Assembly: GCA_017642895.1 (NCBI GenBank)
Contig: JAEPON010000013.1
Coordinates: 56,207-120,206 of the forward strand
From: Roseitalea sp.
GTDB taxonomy: Bacteria > Pseudomonadota > Alphaproteobacteria > Rhizobiales > Rhizobiaceae
DNA length: 64,000 nt
Direction of reading: 5' to 3'
Shown piece after piece: positions 25,696 through 34,218 of the stretch (the stretch's first letter is position 1; every line of letters starts with the position of its first letter). The notes beneath the pieces were generated by a model. The model saw only the letters and a program-made list of their open reading frames with translations, was not told where the DNA came from and did not search any database. Position numbers and translations under genes: made by a program.

Positions 25696-26397
25696 TCAGC
25701 CCCCCAGAAACGATTTGCGGACTTCGGGATTGGCAAGCAGTTCCTCGCCCGTGCCCTCGCGCCAGTTGACGCCGCCGACCAGCACATAGCCCCGGTCGGC
25801 AATCTCCAGCGCCTGGCGGGCGTTCTGCTCGACCATCAGCACCGCAAGGCCGGTGTCGCGCACCTCGATGATCCGGTCGAACAGTTCGCCCATGACGATC
25901 GGCGAGACGCCGGCGGTCGGCTCGTCCAGCATCAGCACGGACGGCCGCGTCATCAGGGCACGGCCCACGGCGACCTGTTGGCGCTGGCCGCCGGACAACT
26001 CGCCCGCATTCTGGCGGCGTTTCTCCTTGAGGATCGGGAACAGGTCATAGATCTGTGCCATGGTATGGCGGATGTCGTCGCGGCGCAGATACGCACCCAT
26101 TTCGAGGTTTTCCTCGACGCTCATCCCGGTGAAGACATTGTTGGTCTGCGGCACGAACGCGATGCCTTCACCGACCCGCGCCTGCGGCGTCAGCCGTGTG
26201 ATGTCCTTGTCGCCCAGACGAACATGGCCCTGGCGGATCGTCAGCATGCCGAGCATCGCCTTCATCGCCGTCGACTTGCCGGCGCCATTGGGGCCGACGA
26301 TCACCGCGATCTCGCCCTTGTCGACGCCGATGGTGCAGTCCTTGATGATGTCGGCGCCGCCATAGCCACCGGTCATGCCCTGTCCGATCAGATACAT
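25696..26397 (-). CDS. livF: LivF-type ABC transporter ATP-binding protein
   Basis: A 233-residue ATPase with Walker A GPNGAGKST (about 35-43), ABC signature LSGGQRQQVAVGRALM, Walker B VLMLDEPTAG and the switch His replaced by the LMVEQN form usual for LivF. The start codon at 26397 shares a base with the LivG stop, indicating translational coupling. The longer frame running upstream into livG is not the real start. Confidence 0.93.
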   Translation of the reverse strand: MYLIGQGMTGGYGGADIIKDCTIGVDKGEIAVIVGPNGAGKSTAMKAMLGMLTIRQGHVRLGDKDITRLTPQARVGEGIAFVPQTNNVFTGMSVEENLEMGAYLRRDDIRHTMAQIYDLFPILKEKRRQNAGELSGGQRQQVAVGRALMTRPSVLMLDEPTAGVSPIVMGELFDRIIEVRDTGLAVLMVEQNARQALEIADRGYVLVGGVNWREGTGEELLANPEVRKSFLGG

Positions 26398-27203
26398 CAG
26401 GCGCCTTCCCCGGCCTGTTCGGCAAGCTTCTTGCGCGGCGCGTTCTTCAGGCCGCGCCCCAGATAGGCCTCGATCACCTGTTCGTTGTTGCGCACCTCGT
26501 CGGCGGTGCCGCGCGCCAGAACCGATCCCTCGGCCATCACGATCACCGGATCGCAAAGCCGGCCAATGAAATCCATGTCGTGCTCGATCATGCAGAACGT
26601 ATAGCCGCGCTCGCGGTTCAAACGGATGATCGCGTCGCCAACCTCGTTCAAAAGCGTACGGTTGACGCCGGCGCCGACCTCGTCGAGCAGAACCACCTTG
26701 GCATCGACCATCATGGTGCGGCCCAGTTCGACGAGCTTTTTCTGGCCGCCGGACAGGTTGCCGGCCAACTCCTGCGTCAGATGGCTCAGATTGAGGAAGT
26801 CGATGACCTCCAGCGCGCGTTCGCGGATCGCCTTTTCCTGCTGACGCACCTCGCCGAACGAGAACCAGGCGTTCAAAAGGCTTTCGCCGGCCTGATCGCC
26901 GGGCACCATCATCAGGTTCTCAAGAACGGTGAGGGTGGAGAATTCGTGGGCAATCTGAAAGGTACGCAGAAGGCCCTTGGCAAACAGTTCGTGCGGCGGC
27001 AGGCCAGTCACATCCTCGCCGTCGAGCAGGATGGTGCCGCTGCTGGGCGCGATGTTGCCTGCTATGATGTTGAAGAGCGTCGTCTTGCCCGCGCCGTTCG
27101 GGCCGATCAGACCGGTGATCGACCCCTTGGCGATGCTCATCGATGCGTCCCGCACCGCGTGCACGCCACCGAACTGCTTGGAAACGGATTCAACTGTGAT
27201 CAT
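26397..27203 (-). CDS. livG: LivG-type ABC transporter ATP-binding protein
   Basis: A 268-residue ATPase with Walker A GPNGAGKTT (about 34-42), signature LSGGQKKLVELGRTMM and Walker B VVLLDEVGAGVN, with the LivG C-terminal extension after CMIEHDMDFIGRL. It is the first gene of the livGFHM operon. No binding protein is encoded in the operon; the nearest candidate is at 15736-16920. A likely promoter lies just upstream. Confidence 0.93.
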   Translation of the reverse strand: MITVESVSKQFGGVHAVRDASMSIAKGSITGLIGPNGAGKTTLFNIIAGNIAPSSGTILLDGEDVTGLPPHELFAKGLLRTFQIAHEFSTLTVLENLMMVPGDQAGESLLNAWFSFGEVRQQEKAIRERALEVIDFLNLSHLTQELAGNLSGGQKKLVELGRTMMVDAKVVLLDEVGAGVNRTLLNEVGDAIIRLNRERGYTFCMIEHDMDFIGRLCDPVIVMAEGSVLARGTADEVRNNEQVIEAYLGRGLKNAPRKKLAEQAGEGA

Positions 27204-27223
27204 GCAGCGCTGTGCCCGGCCCT

Positions 27224-27253
27224 ATTGTACCAATTGTCTTCATTTGCGGACAA
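27224..27253 (-). promoter_or_regulatory. Probable sigma-70 promoter of livGFHM
   Basis: Reading leftward, TTGTCC (27248-27253) and TACAAT (27224-27229) are separated by 18 bases. The TACAAT ends 21 bases before the livG ATG. Short caatt repeats around it may be a regulator site. Confidence 0.5.
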
Positions 27254-27312
27254 TTTGCGCGCTTGTGCAATGGCTGAATGGGTGCGTCAAGCGGGTTGGA
27301 CCCGCGCAATCG

Positions 27313-27939
27313 TCAGCTTTCGGCCTTGCCGTGCGCGGCCAGCGCTTCCTCGGCCGCAACCGCACGGCCATAGGCAGGCCGCGCCAGAACGCGCTCGAAA
27401 TAAGCAGCGACGCGCTCGCTGTCGATCGGAAACTTGGCGTACATCGCCCAGCGCCCGCAGTGGCCCAGAATGATATCGACACAGGTGAAGCGGTCGCCCA
27501 TCGCAAAGGCATTGTCGCCCAAGCGCCGATGCAAGGTCTTGAGTTCGCGCGCAAATTCCCGGGTGAGCCAGGGACCGACATCAAGCCGCATCTCCTTTGG
27601 CAGAAGCACGCGATGCTTGATCTTGGTCCACATCACCGCCTCGAACTCGGCCAGCGCAAACAGCATCCAGCTTTCCATTTGCGCGCGTTCGCGCGCATCA
27701 CGCGGCCCCAAGCCCGCATCGCCATGCTTGTCGGCCAGATAGAGGCAGATCGCCGCGCTGTCGGTCAGGATGAAGTCATCATCGACAAGCACCGGCCCCT
27801 TGTTGGAAGGCGACAGGCCGACAAGATCGCGCGTGCCCAGCCGGGCATGGACCAGTTCATAAGGCTCGCCCAGCTCTTCGAGCATCCATGTGACCCGCGT
27901 CATGCGCGAGATCGGCGAGCCGTGGACGCGATAGGTCAT
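27313..27939 (-). CDS. Glutathione S-transferase family protein
   Basis: A 208-residue protein with the thioredoxin-like N-terminal domain: MTYRVHGSPISRMTRVTWML, with Ser8 in the position of the catalytic serine of bacterial GSTs, and the glutathione-binding segment LTDSAAICLYLADKHG near 60-75. The C-terminal domain is all helical and ends in FERVLARPAYGRA, a typical GST ending. Its start overlaps the proC stop by four bases, so the two are co-translated. The substrate is unknown; detoxification is the usual role. Confidence 0.9.
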   Translation of the reverse strand: MTYRVHGSPISRMTRVTWMLEELGEPYELVHARLGTRDLVGLSPSNKGPVLVDDDFILTDSAAICLYLADKHGDAGLGPRDARERAQMESWMLFALAEFEAVMWTKIKHRVLLPKEMRLDVGPWLTREFARELKTLHRRLGDNAFAMGDRFTCVDIILGHCGRWAMYAKFPIDSERVAAYFERVLARPAYGRAVAAEEALAAHGKAES

Positions 27940-28751
27940 CGGCCAAGCTCGACGGCGCGGTCGCGCGCGGCCTGAACCGCCTCCTCGATCAGCGCCGAGA
28001 GCCCGCCGGGGCGCATCAGAACGTCCAGCGCGGCGGCCGTGGTGCCGTTCGGGCTGGTGACCTGCTCGCGCAGCGTGCCCGGATCATCGGCGCTCTGGCG
28101 CGCATAGGCGGCGGCGCCGAAAACGGTCTGCATCGCCAGACGGCCGGCAATGTCGTCGGGCAGCCCGGCGGAGCGGCCGGCCGCGCCCAACGTCTCGATC
28201 AGATGAAACACATAGGCCGGACCCGATCCGGATACGGCGGTGACCGCGTCCATCAACGTCTCGTCGGCGATCTCGGTCACCTCACCGCCGGCCTCCATCA
28301 ATTGCCGGACGGCGGCAAGCTGGCGCTTGGAGACGGACGGGTTGGCGCAGATGACCATCGCGCCCTGGCCAACGGCGGCAGGCGTGTTGGGCATGACGCG
28401 AACCACCGGTGCGCCGGGCGCGAGCGCGCGTTCGAGCCGGTCGATCCGCACGCCGGCGGCAACCGACACGAAGGTGGTGTCGCTGCCGGGCCGCGCGTAA
28501 CGGCCATAGTCCGCAAGCACATCGCCGATCACCTGCGGCTTGACCGCCAGGATCACGATGGCCGGCGCCATGGCGGCGGGCAGCGTGGCAGCGGTGGAAT
28601 GCACATGGACGCCCTGCTCCTCGGCACGCATCCGCAGCGTATCAAGCGGCTCGACCACATGGACGTTGCCCCGCTGCAGCGTGCGATTCGCCATCCAGCC
28701 GCGCAACATGGCAAAACCCATATTGCCGCACCCGACCAGAACGACCGTCAT
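27936..28751 (-). CDS. proC: Pyrroline-5-carboxylate reductase
   Basis: A 271-residue dehydrogenase. The N-terminal Rossmann motif is VGCGNMGFAML, followed by LAVKPQVIGDVL, RVMPNTPAAVGQG and the C-terminal helical motif LMDAVTAVSGSGPAYVFHLI with LREQVTSPNGTTAAALDVL. These are clear ProC signatures. It reduces pyrroline-5-carboxylate to proline with NAD(P)H. A GTG five codons upstream (28766), preceded by ggggag, is an alternative start. It is followed by the overlapping GST gene. Confidence 0.93.
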   Translation of the reverse strand: MTVVLVGCGNMGFAMLRGWMANRTLQRGNVHVVEPLDTLRMRAEEQGVHVHSTAATLPAAMAPAIVILAVKPQVIGDVLADYGRYARPGSDTTFVSVAAGVRIDRLERALAPGAPVVRVMPNTPAAVGQGAMVICANPSVSKRQLAAVRQLMEAGGEVTEIADETLMDAVTAVSGSGPAYVFHLIETLGAAGRSAGLPDDIAGRLAMQTVFGAAAYARQSADDPGTLREQVTSPNGTTAAALDVLMRPGGLSALIEEAVQAARDRAVELGR

Positions 28752-28853
28752 GTCCTTGGCAATCACCCGGCCTCTCCCCTTCCGGTTCCGGCGCGCAAAC
28801 CTGCAATGGCCGGCCGCACAAGGCAAGCCTTGGCGGCGGCGATCGTGCGCCGA

Positions 28854-30170
28854 TCAGGTGCGCAACGGCAGACGGGCCGTCAGGTGCAGGCCGGCAAGGG
28901 CGATCACGGTGGTCAGCCAGATCGGATCGGCGCGGCGGAAAAAGAAGCTTTCAAGCGCCGAGACCAGAACCGCAAAGACAATGACCATGAAGAACAGGTC
29001 GGCAAGGGCACCGTCGCGCGTCCGAGCGCCGGCGCGCACATAGTCGGCGGCCGGAGCCAGAACAATAAGCCAGATCGTCATGGCAAGGCCCGGCAGGCCG
29101 AGGAAAAGCGCGATGTCGACAAAGCCGTTGTGGCCATGGACAATGCCGCGCGGATCCCACGACCTGTCGAAGGGTTGCTCGGTCGACAAAAGGAACTCGG
29201 TTCCCCAGAACCCGTCCAGTCCGAAGCCGGTCCAGGGCCGGGCCAGCATATAGTCGCCGGCAGAGTCCCAGATCGCAGTTCGCCCGGTGAAGGTCGTCGT
29301 CTCGTGAAAGATCCGCAGAATTGCGTCGAATGCCGGCACGAACACGGTGCCCACCGTCAGCGCATGGGCGGCGGCGATTGCGACAAGCGCGGCGATCGCG
29401 GCCAAAAGGCGCTGACCGAACAGCGCGGGCAAAAGGACCAGCGCGATCGTGACCGGGGCCAGCGCCAACGCGGTCTTGGAGCCGGCATTGAACGCGAAAA
29501 AGAAGGCCAGAACGGCGATCAGCGTGCCGCCGATCCAATGGCCGCGACGTGCCAGAAAGATGCCGCCAAATCCCACCATGACCATGACCGGGCCGGCGAT
29601 GTTCTTGTGCGTGAAAACGCCGCGCCAGAGCCCGGCATGCTGCGCCTCCAGGTCGCTTGCCTGGTGCATCGCCGCGCCGGGGTCGAGCACGAGTCCGGCA
29701 TAGCAAAGCCCCAAAAGCGCCAGCGAAACGGTCTTCAGTGCCGTCTCGAAATCGCCCCGCCTTGCCGGCAGCAGCGGCAATGCGGCCGCCATGACCAGCG
29801 CAATCAGCGTGAAGGCAACCGAGCGCCAGGTGCCCGACACGTCCGCGGTCACCGCCGAAGCGGCGATGATCGCCGCCATGATCAGCCAGGGCACCGATAT
29901 GAAACGCACCAGAACGCGCCGGTCGACACATGACACGATCGTCGCCAACGTCAGCGCCGCCATGACGGAATAGCCAAGCTGGTTGATCAGCCGGCCCTGT
30001 CGCGAAAAGCTCGATTCGCCGCCCTCGTAAAGGCCGCCGGCCGAAAACGGATCGAGCGAAATCCAGATCAGCGCGAGCACCGCCGTCGCCAGCACAAGCC
30101 GCAGCGTGTCGGCGGTGAGGCGGATGGTGCCGGCGGGCCGGTCAGTCCGCAGGGTTGCGGTATTGCTCAT
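28854..30170 (-). CDS. O-antigen ligase/polymerase family protein
   Basis: A 438-residue inner-membrane protein with about eleven to twelve membrane segments and a long periplasmic loop (about 295-355) containing GRTAIWDSAGDYMLARPWTG. The loop ends near RGIVHGHNGFVDIALFLGLP, where the HxH/HN pair is typical of Wzy/WaaL proteins. It either polymerises or ligates saccharide units on the outer face of the inner membrane. In this locus, with a flippase and a chain-length protein, a Wzy-like polymerase role is most likely. Its start overlaps the end of the glycosyltransferase gene by 29 bases. Confidence 0.85.
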   Translation of the reverse strand: MSNTATLRTDRPAGTIRLTADTLRLVLATAVLALIWISLDPFSAGGLYEGGESSFSRQGRLINQLGYSVMAALTLATIVSCVDRRVLVRFISVPWLIMAAIIAASAVTADVSGTWRSVAFTLIALVMAAALPLLPARRGDFETALKTVSLALLGLCYAGLVLDPGAAMHQASDLEAQHAGLWRGVFTHKNIAGPVMVMVGFGGIFLARRGHWIGGTLIAVLAFFFAFNAGSKTALALAPVTIALVLLPALFGQRLLAAIAALVAIAAAHALTVGTVFVPAFDAILRIFHETTTFTGRTAIWDSAGDYMLARPWTGFGLDGFWGTEFLLSTEQPFDRSWDPRGIVHGHNGFVDIALFLGLPGLAMTIWLIVLAPAADYVRAGARTRDGALADLFFMVIVFAVLVSALESFFFRRADPIWLTTVIALAGLHLTARLPLRT

Positions 30171-31134
30171 TGGCATGGCCGAATTCGGATTGTATCCGGC
30201 CCAGTGCGATGTGCACCGGATAAAGCGCGTTGAGCACCGACCGGTGGCGCGCATAGCTCAGCGCGGCCCGCAACGGCGACGCGCCGGCAAGGGCCAGGCT
30301 GTGGGCGATCGTTTTCGGCCAGCCCAGTGGCTCGCCGGTTCGCCGGCGATGGGCGATCCGCGCCGAAAGCTGGCCGTTGCGCAGCGATCTCTTCTGGATC
30401 CAGTCCCATGTGACGCGGCTTTCGGGAATGGTCTCGAACACGGGCGCTTCCTGGCACCACCCGGTCCTGAAGCCGGCATCCTTGGCGCGGTGCAGGAAAT
30501 CACTGTCCCCGCCGCCGGTGAAATTGAACTGCAGATCCATGTAGGGTTGCGGCAACGTCTGCAACACATCGTTGCGGATCAGCAGATTGCCGGACGAATA
30601 GATGATCCTGACCGGGCCCGTCTCGCCGTAATGCGGCGTGAAGACCGGATGGGTTTTCCAGTTCTCCACCGGATTGCCCTCGAAAACCGGCCATTGCGGC
30701 CCGCCGACAAGGGCGCAATCGAACCGCTCCGATGTCGTGCAAAGATTTTCGATCCAATCGGGATCGGCGATTTCGTCATCATCGATGACGCAAACATATT
30801 TCAGGTTCGGAAACTGCGTGAAGGCGGTGAACCAGCCGGCATTGTAGGCGTTGCAGTTGCCACGGTCGTGGGCGATGATCAGAAGACCCTCATAGGTTCC
30901 GTCCTCGAACCGGGGGGCAGCGGCCGTTGCGCCCTCGCGCTTTTCGGCCTCGTTCTCCATGACGATGATGGCAATGCGCCGGTCGGTTTTCTGGGCGGCG
31001 ATGCTGTCGAGCGTGCGAATGAGATGTTCGGGCCGGCGGAAGGTCGGTATGGTGACGGCAACGTCAACGGCTGCCATGTCGAGGCCGGGAGACCGGGCCA
31101 CATGCGAGATGTTGTTGGTAAGACTCTGGTTCAT
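30142..31134 (-). CDS. Family 2 glycosyltransferase
   Basis: A 330-residue GT-A fold enzyme. It begins with VDVAVTIPTFRRPEHLIRTL, shows the nucleotide-sugar metal site VCVIDDDEIADPDWIENL (about 107-124), and later GGGDSDFLHRAKDAG, corresponding to the ED/D-x-D catalytic-base region. The start at 31134 is chosen because the domain begins about 24 residues later; the open frame continues far upstream only as antisense to the next gene. It probably adds one sugar to the lipid-linked repeat unit. Transcribed leftward with the polymerase gene. Confidence 0.88.
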   Translation of the reverse strand: MNQSLTNNISHVARSPGLDMAAVDVAVTIPTFRRPEHLIRTLDSIAAQKTDRRIAIIVMENEAEKREGATAAAPRFEDGTYEGLLIIAHDRGNCNAYNAGWFTAFTQFPNLKYVCVIDDDEIADPDWIENLCTTSERFDCALVGGPQWPVFEGNPVENWKTHPVFTPHYGETGPVRIIYSSGNLLIRNDVLQTLPQPYMDLQFNFTGGGDSDFLHRAKDAGFRTGWCQEAPVFETIPESRVTWDWIQKRSLRNGQLSARIAHRRRTGEPLGWPKTIAHSLALAGASPLRAALSYARHRSVLNALYPVHIALGRIQSEFGHANEQYRNPAD

Positions 31135-31281
31135 CGACCCGTCTGCTCCATTGATCGGCCCGTCCGCTCCCGTGCATAGATCATGAAAGCCGTTAAGGAT
31201 GGGTTTCATGCACGGTGCGGTTAAGGCCGCCTTCAGACCTGCGCGCGCATAAGGGCGTGTTTGCAACAGGGCCGGCCTGCG

Positions 31282-32457
31282 ATGCACCTGGTATTTGCCT
31301 CTTCTCTTGTTCCGTGCGGCACGCTTGAAAGCGGGTTCGAGATCGCCAATGCGGCCATCGTCGATGGCCTGGAGCGCGCCGGTGCAAAGGTCAGCCATAT
31401 CGGCTTCCAGTGGCCGGGCAGCACCCTCGCCGTTCCAGAGCGGACCAAGAGCCTGGGCGAACTGGACGTGAAGACCGACACAGCCTCGACCGGCCAGAAG
31501 CTGGCCTGGCTCGCCAAGGCGGTCGGCAACCGTCTGCCGTTTGCGTCGGCCAAGCTGCGTGTGGTCTCCCGTTCGGGCCTTCGCGCCGCGCTGGACGATA
31601 TCGGGCCTTACGACGCCATCGTCCTCAACGGTGTGACGCTCGCAGGAGCCTTTGAGGACATTCTGACGCGCAAGCCCTATGTCTTCGTGGCGCACAATGT
31701 CGAACATCAAAGCGCCGCCGAGGCGGCGCAGCAGGCCAACAGCCCGGTCGAACGGTTCATGTATCGCCGCGAAGCGCGCCATCTGCGCGTGTTGGAGGCG
31801 CGGCTCGTCGCCGGCGCGCGGCATGTCTGGACGCTGACGCAGGAGGACCGTGCCGCCTTTGGCCTTGAGGCTTCGGATCGCGCCTCGGTCCTTCCCCTGG
31901 TCATGCCGCTCTCGGCGACGACCATGCAGACGACCGAAAGGGTGCCCCCCTTCGATGCCGGCATGATCGGCACATGGACCTGGACGCCCAACAGGATAGG
32001 GCTTGAATGGTTCCTGCAGGAGGTGATGCCGCATCTGCCGGAACAGGTCACGATCGCCGTCGCCGGGGCCCTGCCGGCCGGTTTTCCAAAACGCGACAAG
32101 CGCGTGACCTTTCTTGGCCGAGTGGTCGATGCCAAACAGTTCATCCGGCAATGCCGGATCGTGACGCTGACGGCCCGGGCCGGAACCGGTGTCCAACTCA
32201 AGACGATCGAAGCCTTCGAAATGGGGCTGCCGGCCGTGGCCACCCGCTCGTCGCTGCGCGGCATTGCCAATGTGCCGGCCAATGTGCGCACGGCCGACAC
32301 CGGGCGGGACTTCGCCCGGCTGCTGATGGAACATATCGTCGATCACCGTGTCGGATCGGTCACCGACCTTGACGCGACAGCGTTCCGCAACGCCCAGATC
32401 GCCGGCATGGATGCGGCGATCAAACCGGCACTGGCCGCATTTTCCACCGGCCATTAA
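31282..32457 (+). CDS. Family 4-like glycosyltransferase
   Basis: A 391-residue GT-B fold enzyme beginning MHLVFASSLVPCGTLESGFE. The C-terminal half carries GMIGTWTWTPNRIGLEWFL, VTFLGRVVDAKQFIRQCR, and TGVQLKTIEAFEMGLPAVAT, the nucleotide-sugar-binding E-x7-E region of GT4 enzymes. It probably transfers a sugar in repeat-unit assembly. It is divergent from the GT2 gene (147-base gap) and leads a rightward run with the WecB/TagA/CpsF and DUF6492 genes. The start at 31282 is the ATG seven codons inside the longest frame. Confidence 0.85.
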   Translation: MHLVFASSLVPCGTLESGFEIANAAIVDGLERAGAKVSHIGFQWPGSTLAVPERTKSLGELDVKTDTASTGQKLAWLAKAVGNRLPFASAKLRVVSRSGLRAALDDIGPYDAIVLNGVTLAGAFEDILTRKPYVFVAHNVEHQSAAEAAQQANSPVERFMYRREARHLRVLEARLVAGARHVWTLTQEDRAAFGLEASDRASVLPLVMPLSATTMQTTERVPPFDAGMIGTWTWTPNRIGLEWFLQEVMPHLPEQVTIAVAGALPAGFPKRDKRVTFLGRVVDAKQFIRQCRIVTLTARAGTGVQLKTIEAFEMGLPAVATRSSLRGIANVPANVRTADTGRDFARLLMEHIVDHRVGSVTDLDATAFRNAQIAGMDAAIKPALAAFSTGH

Positions 32458-32525
32458 CGCAAACAAAAGGCCGTGCGAGTTAGGGTCATCGCATTGCCGG
32501 TGATCAAAACATAAAAGCCTTGGCC

Positions 32526-33302
32526 ATGACTGACATTGTTGCGAACCATTTTGGCGACGACCCTTTGGAACGGCGCGATATTCTGGGCATCGAGGTCGAT
32601 GACCTGACCCACAATGCCGCGCTGGACCTGATCCACACAGCCATCGAACACAAAACGTACCGCCCGATCGCGTTTCTGAACGCCAACAACGCCAACATCG
32701 CGGTCGGCGATGCCGAGTTTCGTGCCGCGCTGTCCGGCTTCACGGTTCTGTCGGATGGTGTTGGCGTCGATATCGCGGCCATGCTGCTCTACGGTGCCGC
32801 GTTCCGCGCCAATCTCAACGGCACCGATTTTGTTCCGGCGCTGTTGCGCTCGGCGCGCCGGCCGCTGAAGATCGGCCTGTTCGGTGCCCGTCCCAAAGTC
32901 GCCGGGCTGGCGGCGGAGCGCTTTGCGGCGATCGATGGCCGGCACGAGTATCGCGCGCTCGCCGACGGGTTCATCGACGCGGCCGGCGAGACCGAACTGC
33001 TGGAGAAGCTGGCGCAGTGGCGGCCCGACATCCTGCTGGTCGCGCTCGGCGTGCCGCGGCAGGAAAAATGGGTCATGGATCGTCTGACACCCGACCATTG
33101 CACGGTTCCGATCGCTGTCGGCGCGCTTTTCGACCTGAGCACGGGCGAGGTGCCCCGCGCGCCATTGTGGCTGCGGCGGATACGCGCCGAATGGGTGTAC
33201 CGCCTGTGGCAGGAGCCGCGTCGTTTGTGGCGGCGTTACATTGTCGGCAATCCGGCATTCCTGCTGCGCGTCATACGCCAGCGGCTGACGGGGCATCGCT
33301 AG
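32526..33302 (+). CDS. WecB/TagA/CpsF family (GT26) glycosyltransferase
   Basis: A 258-residue enzyme with the family landmarks FLNANNANIAVGDAEFRAAL (near 51-70), VLSDGVGVDIAAMLLY, NGTDFVPALL, GLFGARPKVAGLAAERF, and the C-terminal LWLRRIRAEWVYRLWQEPRR with RRYIVGNPAFLLRVI. GT26 enzymes add N-acetylmannosamine, mannosaminuronic acid or glucuronic acid to lipid-linked sugars. It starts at the ATG at 32526, two codons inside a TTG-initiated frame. Its stop is three bases before the next gene, showing co-transcription. Confidence 0.93.
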   Translation: MTDIVANHFGDDPLERRDILGIEVDDLTHNAALDLIHTAIEHKTYRPIAFLNANNANIAVGDAEFRAALSGFTVLSDGVGVDIAAMLLYGAAFRANLNGTDFVPALLRSARRPLKIGLFGARPKVAGLAAERFAAIDGRHEYRALADGFIDAAGETELLEKLAQWRPDILLVALGVPRQEKWVMDRLTPDHCTVPIAVGALFDLSTGEVPRAPLWLRRIRAEWVYRLWQEPRRLWRRYIVGNPAFLLRVIRQRLTGHR

Positions 33303-33305
33303 ATC

Positions 33306-34190
33306 ATGCGCCGGACGAACGCCATCGTGACCGCGTCCCATGCGCCCGATTTCGCGCGCTGCGCGATCCTGTGCGAGAGCATCGACCGGTATGTGACCGG
33401 GCATTCCATGCACTATCTGCTCGTCGACAATGTCGACGCGCCGCTGTTCCGCCGGCTTGAGGGGCCAAAGCGCCGGGTCGTCACGGAAACCGAATTGCTG
33501 CCCTGGTGGCTCAAACGGGTGCCGGCATCGCTCTCGCCGGGCGGCCGGCGCATCTGGGTCGCACCGCGCACGCTGCCGCTGCATGGCTGGCATGTGCAGC
33601 AGATCAAGCGTATCGCCATCGCGCGGCTGGTCGACGATGACGGTCTGCTCTACTGCGATTCAGACACGGTGTTCGTGAAGCCGTTCGACGTGTCGGCGAT
33701 CTGGACCGGCGACGACATCCGCCTTTTTCGGGCGACCGACGGCGCACTGTCGGCGCTGAAAGACCATGCCCACTGGATCACCCATGCCGGCGAAACGCTG
33801 GGCATCGCGCCGGCCGAGCGCACCAATCACGACTATATCGCCCAGTTCGTCACCTGGCGGCGACAGACGGTCATCGACATGTGCGACCATATGGAGCGGT
33901 TGCATGGACGCCACTGGGTGTCGGTGATCGGCCGCTCGCGCCGTTTCTCCGAATGCATGATCTACGGCGCCTATGTCGAGCAGGTCCTTGATGGCGCAGG
34001 CCATGCGCCGACGGCCGAGACGCTGTGCCCGATGCAATGGTTCGATCCGGCCCCCACCGATGAAGAACTGGCCGCCGTGGTGCGCAATCTCAAGCCGTTT
34101 CAGGTCGGCGTCGGCGTCCAGTCCTTTATCGCCATCGAACCGGAGCGGTTCCGGGCATTGACGTTGGGGACAACGCCCAAGGCGGCCTGA
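33306..34190 (+). CDS. DUF6492-like putative glycosyltransferase
   Basis: A 294-residue protein beginning AIVTASHAPDFARCAILCES, like the first strand-helix of a GT-A fold. It has the acidic motif LLYCDSDTVFVKPFDVSAIW (about 118-137), a DxD-type metal site. The rest fits my memory of DUF6492 proteins, which occur in polysaccharide loci. A transferase role in the repeat unit is inferred from the DxD motif and location. It immediately follows the GT26 gene and converges with the flippase gene across a terminator. Confidence 0.72.
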   Translation: MRRTNAIVTASHAPDFARCAILCESIDRYVTGHSMHYLLVDNVDAPLFRRLEGPKRRVVTETELLPWWLKRVPASLSPGGRRIWVAPRTLPLHGWHVQQIKRIAIARLVDDDGLLYCDSDTVFVKPFDVSAIWTGDDIRLFRATDGALSALKDHAHWITHAGETLGIAPAERTNHDYIAQFVTWRRQTVIDMCDHMERLHGRHWVSVIGRSRRFSECMIYGAYVEQVLDGAGHAPTAETLCPMQWFDPAPTDEELAAVVRNLKPFQVGVGVQSFIAIEPERFRALTLGTTPKAA

Positions 34191-34191
34191 C

Positions 34192-34215
34192 GGCTGGCCG
34201 GTTCGGCCGGCTTTT
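34192..34215. terminator. Terminator between convergent polysaccharide genes
   Basis: A nine-pair stem including two G-T pairs (34192-34200 with 34204-34212), loop gtt, then tttt. It sits in the 28-base gap between two converging stop codons and may serve both. Confidence 0.5.
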
Positions 34216-34218
34216 CCG

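Noticed and set aside
30142..32466. A 774-residue leftward frame treated as one protein
   Set aside because: Only the last 330 residues form a glycosyltransferase; the upstream part is antisense to the divergent GT4 gene.
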